From an uncultured Gellertiella sp. (GTDB lineage: Bacteria > Pseudomonadota > Alphaproteobacteria > Rhizobiales > Rhizobiaceae): a DNA stretch of 64,000 nucleotides. The notes under the pieces are model-generated. The model was not told where the DNA came from, ran no database searches, and saw only the letters and a program-made list of their open reading frames with translations. The translations under genes and the position numbers were made by a program. Shown in pieces: positions 16,884 to 24,725 of this stretch (within the stretch, counting starts at the first letter, position 1; each line of letters opens with the position of its first letter). The DNA is taken from NCBI RefSeq assembly GCF_963457605.1, contig NZ_OY735139.1, positions 558,001 through 622,000 of the forward strand, written 5' to 3'.

Positions 16884-17516
16884 TCAGATCGTTTCCACCA
16901 GTTTCAAGGCCTGTGACAGACTGGCAAGTTCTGTCGCCATGCGTCGAATGCGCTGCAGGACAAGCCCGTCCTTATCCGCTAGGGAGCCATCGGGATGGCG
17001 TCTGAAATCCGCGTCGCAGGTGGCAATCTGGGTCGGAAGCGGGTGCCCCTGAAGATTTGCGGCAATGGGTCGCAAATGCTCAAGCGGCTGGCCGCTGGTA
17101 ATGGCCGCACTGCCATGGCTGACGAGACCTACGACCTTGCGGGAAAATGCGCCCTTTCCCAGATGGTCGATCGCGTTCTTCAGCGCGCCGGAATAGGAGC
17201 CATGATAAACGGGTGTCGCCAGAATGACAATGTCGGCGGTGGTCGCCGCGTCAAGGAATCGGCTGATCCTGGCAATATGCACCGGGCTGCGGATTTCCTG
17301 CGTCGTGTCACACGTCGCCAGTGGAAGCGGGGCCTCGGCAAGATCCAGAACAGTTGAAAGGCAACCCAGCGTCTTCAGTTCATCTGCCGCGACATCGACC
17401 AGCCAGCGGGTGTGCGACTTCGGCGTGATCGACCCGCTAATCAAAAGCGCCCGTGTCTGGCGTCGCGACTGGATGGGACCAATTGAAGCAGGGGTTTCCG
17501 CAAGCATGTGGTTCAT
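16884..17516 (-). CDS. NADPH-dependent FMN reductase (SsuE-like)
   Basis: ATG at 17516 gives 210 residues with a flavodoxin-like fold: ALLISGSITPKSHTRWL near the N-terminus as the phosphate loop for FMN, and ILATPVYHGSYSGALKNAIDHL in the middle, the signature of NADPH-dependent FMN reductases. It would reduce free FMN with NAD(P)H. The cluster also encodes a luciferase-like monooxygenase (41073-42074), an enzyme class that needs FMNH2 from such a partner; the two probably form a two-component system. It is transcribed divergently from the export operon (about 150 nt between start codons), so both may share a control region. Confidence 0.82.
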   Translation of the reverse strand: MNHMLAETPASIGPIQSRRQTRALLISGSITPKSHTRWLVDVAADELKTLGCLSTVLDLAEAPLPLATCDTTQEIRSPVHIARISRFLDAATTADIVILATPVYHGSYSGALKNAIDHLGKGAFSRKVVGLVSHGSAAITSGQPLEHLRPIAANLQGHPLPTQIATCDADFRRHPDGSLADKDGLVLQRIRRMATELASLSQALKLVETI

Positions 17517-17668
17517 TGGATGTTCCGTCTTTAAACACAGGCAGCGACGTGCTTGCCGTGTGAAATCGCTATCGGCACGAAGCCGGTTTCGCGTCCTGAA
17601 TCGTGAATCCGGACGCCCTATAATGTAATAGAGGTCGCTGGAATGTTCTGAGCTGCGATTTTGGCGCC

Positions 17669-18808
17669 ATGAACACACACACCGAACATGACCGCCAACT
17701 TGCCGAGAAGCTCAAGTCGCTTTCTCTCCAATCTGTGGCTATTGAACCGGAACCGCAAAGGCGCGGAAAGGCCCGGCTGCTGGCCGGTGTTGGCCTGCTG
17801 GCGATCTGCGCCGCCGGTGCCGTGATGCTTTTCGCGCCGGATGCCTTGCAGACCGTGCGCAGCAGCATCGCGCACGTCTTCGCTTCATATTCGGCAGCGC
17901 CTGCACATGTCAGCGCCGAGAAAAAAGTCGATGACAAGAGCGCCGTCGGTGCCAGTCAGCAACCGGCCAGCCTGGCCGTCAGCGCCCCGGCAGCCCGCAG
18001 TGTTTCAGGTTCCGGGCATGTAGCAGCACCGGTCTTTGCCGCGGTTTACCCCAAGCAGACCGCAAGGATCGCCTCTGTTGCTGTCGAGGTCGGGGACCAT
18101 GTCGTAGCAGGGCAGGTGATTGTCAGGCTGGACGACAGCGAGGCGGTTTTCAAACTCAAGGATGCGGACATTGCCGTGTCATCTGCGCAATTGGCCTTGC
18201 AGGCTTCCGAGATGGAGCTGGCAGACGCCAAGGCTGCAGTCGAGCGCACGAAAGGGCTGGTCTCGATTGGTGCCGTAACGAAGGTGGATGGTGACAAGGC
18301 GGTTCTGGCGCTGGATCACGCGCAAAACAATGTCGCTCTTGCCCGGCAGGTCCTTGCGAAATCCGTGATCGATCAAGACCGTGCGGCCAGCGTCTTGCGC
18401 GATCTTGAGATCACGGCCCCGATTTCCGGCACGGTCACGGCGCGTCGCGCGCAAGTGGGCGAGATGGTGCAGTCCCTCGGTGATGGCGGCAAAGAGTCTG
18501 GTGGTCTGATGACCATCACCGACACCGCAAGCCTGGTGATTGACGTTGACATCGCCGAATCCAGCCTGGCGCTGGTCCGGCCCGGATTGACCGGCCAAGC
18601 AATTCTCGACGGGTATCCCGATCAGCCTTTCGCTGTCACCGTCAGCCGCATTTCACCGGTTGCATCCGCTGAACGCGGCACTGTCGGGCTACGTCTGGCG
18701 CTGTCGTCCCCGCCGGAGGGCATCCGCCCGAATATGGCTGCGCGGGTCACCATTGCGGGCAAAAACCAACCAGCAATCGCAGATCAAAACAAAGGAACGC
18801 GACCATGA
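17669..18808 (+). CDS. Periplasmic adaptor (HlyD/MacA-type membrane fusion protein)
   Basis: This 379-residue protein has a short cytoplasmic N-terminus, one membrane helix (about 35-56), and the fold of membrane fusion proteins: a biotinyl-lipoyl half-motif (IASVAVEVGDHVVAGQVIVRLDD), a coiled-coil stretch rich in Ala/Leu (about 175-235), the second lipoyl half (ITAPISGTVTARRAQVGEMV), and a beta-barrel domain. It would bridge the inner-membrane transporter encoded next door to an outer-membrane channel; no TolC homologue is present here. It overlaps the ATPase gene by 4 nt. Confidence 0.87.
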   Translation: MNTHTEHDRQLAEKLKSLSLQSVAIEPEPQRRGKARLLAGVGLLAICAAGAVMLFAPDALQTVRSSIAHVFASYSAAPAHVSAEKKVDDKSAVGASQQPASLAVSAPAARSVSGSGHVAAPVFAAVYPKQTARIASVAVEVGDHVVAGQVIVRLDDSEAVFKLKDADIAVSSAQLALQASEMELADAKAAVERTKGLVSIGAVTKVDGDKAVLALDHAQNNVALARQVLAKSVIDQDRAASVLRDLEITAPISGTVTARRAQVGEMVQSLGDGGKESGGLMTITDTASLVIDVDIAESSLALVRPGLTGQAILDGYPDQPFAVTVSRISPVASAERGTVGLRLALSSPPEGIRPNMAARVTIAGKNQPAIADQNKGTRP

Positions 18809-19515
18809 GCCTTGTCAAGGGGCAAAAGCCCTTCATTGAACTGAAAGCCGTGAGAAAGGGATTCAAGTTCGGTGGCGAATCCATCTCCATTTTCGACAAT
18901 CTGAACCTGGATATTGCCCGCGGCGACTTCATTGCAGTGATGGGGCCATCTGGCTCCGGGAAATCGACCCTTTTGAACATACTCAGCGGCATAGACAGCC
19001 CTGATGGCGGCAGTGTGCGCATCGGCGAGAGCCGTCTTGAGCGCATGGGCGAAAGCGCGAAATCATCGTGGCGTGCCAACAATATGGGCATTGTCTTCCA
19101 GTTCTACAATTTGCTGCCGATGCTTAACACGGCCCAGAACGTCGAGTTGCCGCTTTTGCTCAAGCCGCTTTCGGCCAAACAACGCAGCGAGCGTGTTGAC
19201 CTTGTCGTCGATCTGGTCGGCCTGAGCGGTCGCCAGAAGCAATATCCCGGCCAGATGTCGGGTGGTCAGCAGCAGCGCGTCGGCATTGCCCGCGCCATTG
19301 TCTCCGATCCAGCGCTTTTGCTGTGCGACGAGCCGACTGGCGATCTGGACCGCAAGTCGGCCAATGACGTTCTCGAAATACTGCAATTCCTCAACCGCGA
19401 ACTGAAAAAGACGATTGTCATGGTCACCCATGATCCGGAGGCGGCGCACTACGCAAAGCGGACGCTTCATCTCAACAAGGGTGAATTCTTCGAAAAGAGG
19501 ACGGGCATCCAATGA
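18805..19515 (+). CDS. ABC transporter ATPase (MacB/LolD type)
   Basis: This 236-residue ATPase contains the Walker A GPSGSGKST (47-55), Q-loop (GIVFQFYNLLPMLN), signature MSGGQQQRVGIARAI, Walker B LLLCDEPTGDLD and switch His (VMVTHDPE). The sequence LNTAQNVELPLLL is typical of the LolD/MacB subgroup that works with FtsX-type permeases. It powers the transporter formed with the two permeases downstream. Start and stop overlap the neighbours by 4 nt. Confidence 0.9.
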   Translation: MSLVKGQKPFIELKAVRKGFKFGGESISIFDNLNLDIARGDFIAVMGPSGSGKSTLLNILSGIDSPDGGSVRIGESRLERMGESAKSSWRANNMGIVFQFYNLLPMLNTAQNVELPLLLKPLSAKQRSERVDLVVDLVGLSGRQKQYPGQMSGGQQQRVGIARAIVSDPALLLCDEPTGDLDRKSANDVLEILQFLNRELKKTIVMVTHDPEAAHYAKRTLHLNKGEFFEKRTGIQ

Positions 19516-20654
19516 CATTTTTCCAGCTCGCCCGGCGCAGTGCCTGGCGCAAACCGGCGCGGACGGTCCTGCTCATGTTTTCGGTCGCCGTGGCCTTTGT
19601 GATCTACGCCTTGATGGCGAGCTTTCTCGCCGGTTCACAGGGCGCGGAAGGGGCTAGCGTAAACCGTCTCGTCGTGACCAACAAAGCCGGCAAGGGACAG
19701 GCTTTACCGCTCAGCGACCTTAACCAGATCACCGGGACCAAGGGTGTCGCGGCATCTGTTTATACCGCCCGCATGCGCAGCTTCGTGACCAACGAGAAGA
19801 ATGTCGTGGTGGTCAGTGCAGTCGATCCTCAGCGAATGGCCGCTGTCATGGGCGAGGAGCTCGGTCTTTCTGCCGATATGCTGACAGCACTCGATCAGGC
19901 GCGGGACCGCGTTCTGGTTGGCAAGGCACTGGCGCAAACCCAGGGCTGGACTGTCGGCCAGCGCATCAGCGTCACCGCGTTCCAGACCGGGAAAATGGAC
20001 GGCACGCGCGACTGGAACTTTGAAATCGCCGGTATTTTTGAAGGCAACAGCGCTAAAGTCGATACCTACTTCATGATCGGTCGCTATGATTATTTCAATG
20101 CCACAAGGGCGCGTGACAAGGACAGCGTGGACGCGTTTGTGATCGTTCCGGCGTCCGGCGTGGATCCCGGCGTTCTGGCACCGAAAATCGATGCGCTTTT
20201 TGCCAATTCGGCGGCGCCGACCAAGACGCAAAGCGAGAAGCAGTTTCTCGAGGCATTCGTCAAGCAGATCGCCGACGTTGGTGCGATCATCAATCTGGTC
20301 GTCGGAGCCGCCTTCGTCACAATCCTGATGATCGTGATCAACACCATGGCATTTGCCGTGCGCGAGCGGACCTTCGAGATCGGCGTTCTGAAAACGCTCG
20401 GCTTCTCGCGTGGCCGCATCATGGGCCTCATCCTCAGCGAGACCCTGTTCATCTTCGTCGTGGGCGGTGTGCTTGGCGTTGTTGTCGCAGGCATCCTTTC
20501 GCTCTTTGCCGACCCGTCAATCGGTCTTGCCTTCACCCCTCTGGTCGTCCTCAAGGCGGCGGCGATCATTGTGGCACTCGGCATTCTCATCGGTCTCCTG
20601 CCTGCGTTCAATGCGATGCGCATGCCAATCGTCAACGCGTTCAAGTCGAGGTGA
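19512..20654 (+). CDS. ABC transporter permease, FtsX/MacB type, subunit 1
   Basis: This 380-residue protein has one N-terminal helix (LLMFSVAVAFVIYALMASFLAG), a large extracytoplasmic MacB-like domain (about 45-250) and three C-terminal helices with the conserved VRERTFEIGVLKTLGFSRGRIMGL segment that couples to the ATPase. The 1+3 helix pattern is diagnostic of FtsX-like permeases. It is paired with a second permease immediately downstream, so the transporter is likely a heterodimer, unlike MacB, in which ATPase and permease are fused. Confidence 0.87.
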   Translation: MTFFQLARRSAWRKPARTVLLMFSVAVAFVIYALMASFLAGSQGAEGASVNRLVVTNKAGKGQALPLSDLNQITGTKGVAASVYTARMRSFVTNEKNVVVVSAVDPQRMAAVMGEELGLSADMLTALDQARDRVLVGKALAQTQGWTVGQRISVTAFQTGKMDGTRDWNFEIAGIFEGNSAKVDTYFMIGRYDYFNATRARDKDSVDAFVIVPASGVDPGVLAPKIDALFANSAAPTKTQSEKQFLEAFVKQIADVGAIINLVVGAAFVTILMIVINTMAFAVRERTFEIGVLKTLGFSRGRIMGLILSETLFIFVVGGVLGVVVAGILSLFADPSIGLAFTPLVVLKAAAIIVALGILIGLLPAFNAMRMPIVNAFKSR

Positions 20655-20659
20655 CAATC

Positions 20660-21862
20660 ATGTCCGCTGAAATCAAACAAACGCTGGTGATGACCAGAGC
20701 GAATATCGGCAGCCTGCCGCGCCGGGCGTGGATCTCCTTATCCATGATCCTGTCCGTTGCTCTGGTGGTGTGCGTGCTGATCGGTTTTCTGGCGATGGCA
20801 AAGGGCTTTGAGAAGGCATTGTCCGGTGCCGGGTCTGATAGCGTCGCCATCGTTCTCGGGGGCGGAACCAATCAGGAGCTGGGTTCCGATATCCCCGCCG
20901 AGGCCTTCCGCGGTTTGCTGGCTGCCTCCGACCAGACCGGCGTTGAAAGCGACGGAAACGGCAAACTCTTGATTTCCCGCGAGCTGCTTGTTCCCGTGGA
21001 CGCAAAGACGGCGCGGGAAGGCATCGACCAGACTCTGTCCCTGCGCGGTATGGACCAGGCCGGGCCACTGCTGCGCAACAATGTCATCGTGACCGAAGGG
21101 CGTCTGTTTGCGCCCGGCGCGCAGGAAATCGTCGTCGGTTCGCGCATTGCCCGTGATTTTGCCGGGTTTAATCTTGGTCAGAAGGTCCGTCTCGGGACAA
21201 CCGACTGGACCGTTGTCGGCCATTTTTCGGCGGGCAGCAGCGCCTTTGAATCCGAAATCTGGGCCAATCTCGAAAATGTGCAATCCGCATTCGATCATCA
21301 GGGCACAGTACAGACCTTGCGGGCAAGACTTGCCGCTCCGCAAAACATCAAGGCACTTCAGACCACGCTGAGCGCCAGTTCTGCAACCCCGCTTCTGGCC
21401 GTATCGGAGGCGGAATTTTATTCTGCCCAGTCGGAGCGCACCAGCCGTCTGATCCGTCTCTTCGGCTGGCCGATTGCCCTCTTGATGGCGGTTGGCGCAA
21501 CCGCCGGCGCATTGAACACGATGATGAGCTCGGTTTCCGACCGCGCCGTCGAGATTGCGACCGTCAGAACCATTGGCTTCAGCCGCATGGCCGCGTTCTC
21601 AGCCACCTGGATCGAAGCGGTGTTGCTGGCGCTGGTGGGTGCAGTCGTCGGCATGAGCATTTCCTGGGCGGTCTTCAATGGATGGCAGGCGAGCACGCTG
21701 GGAGCCAACAACACCCAGTTGGCCTTCAACCTGACGGTCACACCGGACCTTTTGTTGCAGGCAGGCCTTCTCGCGCTGCTGATCGGCATTGTCGGCGGAG
21801 GTCTGCCGGCCTTCATCGCGGCCCGACTGCCGCTGACATCCGCTCTGCGTAGCCGCGGCTGA
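20660..21862 (+). CDS. ABC transporter permease, FtsX/MacB type, subunit 2
   Basis: ATG 20660 is chosen because GAGGTGA sits 5 nt upstream; an in-frame GTG at 20651 is less well placed. The 400 residues show an N-terminal helix (ISLSMILSVALVVCVLIGFLAMAKGF), a large periplasmic domain and three C-terminal helices with DRAVEIATVRTIGFSRMAAF, the counterpart of the coupling segment in subunit 1. Its role is the second half of the export channel. The substrate is presumably the cluster product or a lipid-like intermediate. Confidence 0.87.
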   Translation: MSAEIKQTLVMTRANIGSLPRRAWISLSMILSVALVVCVLIGFLAMAKGFEKALSGAGSDSVAIVLGGGTNQELGSDIPAEAFRGLLAASDQTGVESDGNGKLLISRELLVPVDAKTAREGIDQTLSLRGMDQAGPLLRNNVIVTEGRLFAPGAQEIVVGSRIARDFAGFNLGQKVRLGTTDWTVVGHFSAGSSAFESEIWANLENVQSAFDHQGTVQTLRARLAAPQNIKALQTTLSASSATPLLAVSEAEFYSAQSERTSRLIRLFGWPIALLMAVGATAGALNTMMSSVSDRAVEIATVRTIGFSRMAAFSATWIEAVLLALVGAVVGMSISWAVFNGWQASTLGANNTQLAFNLTVTPDLLLQAGLLALLIGIVGGGLPAFIAARLPLTSALRSRG

Positions 21863-21890
21863 AACTCAACCTGCTATCGGGAGAATTGTC

Positions 21891-22100
21891 ATGAACGGGA
21901 TGATCGAATGGTTTCGAGACTGGCTCACAGGTCTCGCATTCAATGGCTGGCAACCGGATTTCCGGGAAACGGCCGACACCTTGCTGCCCGGTATTCTGAC
22001 CCTTCTCCCGCATCTGTCCATCTTGTTGCTGGTCCTTGTTCTCCTGCTTCTTCTGCTGGCCATCGCCCTTGGCGAGGCGCTCAGAGAGAGCACGCGTTAA
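21891..22100 (+). CDS. Small single-helix membrane peptide
   Basis: This 69-residue protein follows the permease by 28 nt with a ribosome site (GGGAG). It has an aromatic N-terminal half (MIEWFRDWLTGLAFNGWQPDF), a very long leucine-rich helix (about 38-60) and a charged tail. No family is recognised. Its position between the export genes and the carrier protein suggests a membrane scaffold or regulator that ties biosynthesis to export. Confidence 0.65.
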   Translation: MNGMIEWFRDWLTGLAFNGWQPDFRETADTLLPGILTLLPHLSILLLVLVLLLLLLAIALGEALRESTR

Positions 22101-22125
22101 TTCCCTCAAACCGAAAGGCAATGTC

Positions 22126-22383
22126 ATGACCACCACACTCGACATCATCCGCACGACACTTTCCGAAGTCGCGAATGCCGATTTCAGCTCAATCACCCCC
22201 GCGACAGACATTGCCAACGATCTGGATCTCGACTCCATCCTGTTTGTCCATTTCCTGCTGGCCCTTGAGGAAAAGGTTCCCGGGCTCGAATTCAACCAGG
22301 AAACGCTCTCGGAAGTGTCGTTCACGACCATCGGGACGCTTGTTACCCATGTCGACAATGTCACAGCGTCTATGGCTGCCTGA
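22126..22383 (+). CDS. Acyl carrier protein 1
   Basis: This is an 85-residue four-helix carrier protein. The phosphopantetheine site is Ser37 in NDLDLDSILF, the usual D-S-hydrophobic motif at the start of helix II; helix III and IV boundaries (ETLSEVSFTTIGTLVTHV) also fit. It follows the small membrane peptide by 25 nt and precedes the lone dehydrogenase-domain gene by 2 nt. It likely carries the intermediate acted on by the dehydrogenases, PLP decarboxylase and KAS III-like enzymes encoded downstream in the same operon. Confidence 0.88.
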   Translation: MTTTLDIIRTTLSEVANADFSSITPATDIANDLDLDSILFVHFLLALEEKVPGLEFNQETLSEVSFTTIGTLVTHVDNVTASMAA

Positions 22384-22385
22384 CC

Positions 22386-23018
22386 ATGACCCTTCACGAC
22401 CGCCACCACACCATCATGGGCCTTGCCGATTTGACGCGAAAGGCCAACTATGACGAGGCGCTTCTGGCTCTGTGCCAGGCCGTGACCGGTAAAAGCGGTT
22501 ATCTCGCCAATGCCGGATATGTCATCAGGGGTGAGGCTTCCGGTGCGATCCTTGCCGCAAATGGCCAATTTCTGGCGGCCGGTGAGGTCACCCCCGATGC
22601 GGCGCTTTCCCATCTTGGCCTGCGGCTTGAAAGCACAGTCGGTGGGACGCCGGTTGAGGGCAGGGCCATAACGGCATCGCTGATGTTCCGGCTCGGCCTG
22701 CTGTCGAAAATGCTGGATCTTGCCCATGCCCATCTGGAACCGCGCATCAGCTTTGGCCAAAAGACACTCAAGCACCAGATGGTCAAGGATGGCTTTGCGC
22801 GGGCCTATGCCACGGGCTTAACCCTGCGCGAAAAGACGGTCCTGCGGCTGGAAACCAATAGCTTTGCTGGGCTTGAGCAGGACCATCAGGAGCTGACGCG
22901 GGCCGAAATGCAGGCTGAAAAGCTGATGGGCGGTCATGGCTATCTCGTCGGCGGCACCCATGCGATCAGCTACCTGTCGATGTTGATGGCATCCATGCAC
23001 GGGCGCGGTGCATCATGA
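22386..23018 (+). CDS. Stand-alone acyl-CoA-dehydrogenase C-terminal-domain-like protein
   Basis: Only part of an acyl-CoA dehydrogenase fold is visible in these 210 residues. Residues about 95-205 resemble the C-terminal helical domain: LGLLSKMLDLAHAHLEPRISFGQKTLKHQMVKD, where the flavin-domain contact Arg/Phe-Gly-x segment lies, and EMQAEKLMGGHGYLVGGTHAISYL, matching the GGxGY loop. The N-terminal and middle beta domains are absent. It overlaps the full-length dehydrogenase gene by 4 nt, so it may be a partner subunit of it. I infer this from motif similarity; the first 60 residues are not recognised. Confidence 0.6.
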   Translation: MTLHDRHHTIMGLADLTRKANYDEALLALCQAVTGKSGYLANAGYVIRGEASGAILAANGQFLAAGEVTPDAALSHLGLRLESTVGGTPVEGRAITASLMFRLGLLSKMLDLAHAHLEPRISFGQKTLKHQMVKDGFARAYATGLTLREKTVLRLETNSFAGLEQDHQELTRAEMQAEKLMGGHGYLVGGTHAISYLSMLMASMHGRGAS

Positions 23019-24130
23019 ACACGCAAAAGATAAGCCTTTGGCGCAAGCAGGTTGAAGACGCAGCAGACATCCGGACCGACCATGCAAGGATCGAGTTTGA
23101 TCCGGACCTGGTCGATACGATCGGGAACCACCCGGCCAGCACGCTGATGAACCGGCTCGGACTGCCGGAAGCCTTTGGCGGAAAACGCGAAGAAGGTCTG
23201 GTCTGGCGCACTGTGCTTTACGAAACGCTGGCTGCCGTTGATCCGGCATTCATCGTGTCTGCGCCAGGGCCTGGCATGGCGGGATTTGTCGTCTCCAATC
23301 TTGGCGATCCGTCGCAGCAGGCGCATTTCTTCCGGCAGTTTCGGGACCGTCCGACCTGGAGTTTTTTCGCGCTTACAGAACCGCTTGCCGGGTCGGATGC
23401 TGGGAACATTCAGATGCGGGCCACGCAGCGGTCAAATGGTGACTGGTGTTTGACCGGCGAGAAATATCTGGTCGGTCAGGCGTGGCGTGCCGACATCGGC
23501 GTTGTCTTTGCCCGCACCGCCGAAGGGCCGCTGGGGATCAGTGCCTTTCTCATCGAACCGCAAAAGACCAAAGGCATCGTCGGCCGCAGGCTGGATACGG
23601 TCGGTCTGCGCGGTGTCAATCTCTCGCACATCGTCTTTGACAATGTCATTGTCTCGGACGAGGCCCATCTCGGGCGGCATCTGAAGCCGACGATGCGCGT
23701 TAGGGTTTCAGCTTCCGCCACTTTCGATGCCATGCGCCCCTGTGTGGGTGCGATTGCACTCGGAATTGCACGCGGCGCTCTGGACAGGGCCGAAGCGTCG
23801 GCACTGGTTGACGCAGACAGTGTGAAAGCCGACAGGCTGTCGCTGCAAAGCCTGTTTGAACACATTCTTGACATGTCCGCCGCCGGTGATCGGGGCGAAC
23901 GTTTCGGGCGCAGCGCGGGGCTTGCCAAAGTGCGGGCCAGCGAAGTGTCGGAAGACATCATCACCAGGCTCATCGAAGCAGCCCCCGCCGGAGCAGCGGC
24001 TGCGCATCCATGGCTGGCAAAGGCGTTCCGGGACGTGCGCGCCATCGAATATACGGAAGGCGTGTCCACGCTACACCGGCAAAATGCCGCAACGCTGTTC
24101 GTCGAGGCACATCATGCAACACCTTGTTGA
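23015..24130 (+). CDS. Acyl-CoA dehydrogenase-like flavoenzyme 1
   Basis: The protein has 371 residues in the usual order: helical N-domain, beta domain with FFALTEPLAGSD (118-128, FAD contacts), and C-terminal helical domain. EYTEGVST near the end puts a Glu at 348, at the place of the catalytic base of medium-chain dehydrogenases. It would desaturate an acyl or aminoacyl thioester between C-alpha and C-beta, here more likely on a carrier protein than on CoA. It overlaps the upstream lone-domain gene by 4 nt and the downstream gene by 17 nt. Confidence 0.82.
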   Translation: MNTQKISLWRKQVEDAADIRTDHARIEFDPDLVDTIGNHPASTLMNRLGLPEAFGGKREEGLVWRTVLYETLAAVDPAFIVSAPGPGMAGFVVSNLGDPSQQAHFFRQFRDRPTWSFFALTEPLAGSDAGNIQMRATQRSNGDWCLTGEKYLVGQAWRADIGVVFARTAEGPLGISAFLIEPQKTKGIVGRRLDTVGLRGVNLSHIVFDNVIVSDEAHLGRHLKPTMRVRVSASATFDAMRPCVGAIALGIARGALDRAEASALVDADSVKADRLSLQSLFEHILDMSAAGDRGERFGRSAGLAKVRASEVSEDIITRLIEAAPAGAAAAHPWLAKAFRDVRAIEYTEGVSTLHRQNAATLFVEAHHATPC

Positions 24131-24725
24131 AAAACGAGGCGCGGAAGGCCGTCTGCCGATCGCCGTCCGCGCCCGTGGAACTGTAACGCGAACCGTCATC
24201 GCGCGGCCCGAAACTGTTGAGGGATTTGACGCCGTCGATATCTATCGTCGGCATCGCGGCCTTGATGACCGTGCAAGCACAGTGGCCTTTGTCAGGCCGC
24301 AGGATGGCCCGCACGACCGCAGGCTGACGTCGCGCATTGCGGCACTGTTTGAAACGGTCGATCCGTCCCGATCCTGCATCATTTATGTTCATCGCGGCTA
24401 TCAGCCGAACTATCGCACGCCGATGCTCCAATCGCTTCTGGCCGCTCTTCCCAGGCTCGGCGGCGTTTCGAGCCTGCGCGCACGTACACCGGATCTGCCG
24501 CCGGAAACCGAGGCGGTCATGCTTTCGCAGCTTTCCTGCTTCGATCATGTTCTGGTCGTCAACGACCAGCATGAACGGCTTTCGTGCGGACTGGAATCGT
24601 CGCGCGAAGCCACCGTTGAATATGCGCTGATTGACCGACTCCAACCGGCTTTCGGCAAAACCTGTCCGCCCGCAATCCATCTTGCCAAATCCGGCCTTGC
24701 AACAAACCCTTCAGGTGCATCATGA
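24114..24725 (+). CDS. Unrecognised protein in the biosynthetic operon
   Basis: The ATG at 24114 (ribosome site GAGG, inside the end of the dehydrogenase gene) gives 203 residues. The sequence has a mixed alpha/beta character with SRSCIIYVHRGYQPNY and CFDHVLVVNDQHERLS as the most distinctive blocks and a Pro-rich tail. It has no transmembrane segment or known motif I can name. A very diverged thiolase-fold or hydrolase domain is possible but unsupported. It overlaps the MATE gene by 4 nt, so it is clearly part of the operon and a good candidate for a new enzyme or partner protein. Confidence 0.6.
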   Translation: MQHLVEKRGAEGRLPIAVRARGTVTRTVIARPETVEGFDAVDIYRRHRGLDDRASTVAFVRPQDGPHDRRLTSRIAALFETVDPSRSCIIYVHRGYQPNYRTPMLQSLLAALPRLGGVSSLRARTPDLPPETEAVMLSQLSCFDHVLVVNDQHERLSCGLESSREATVEYALIDRLQPAFGKTCPPAIHLAKSGLATNPSGAS

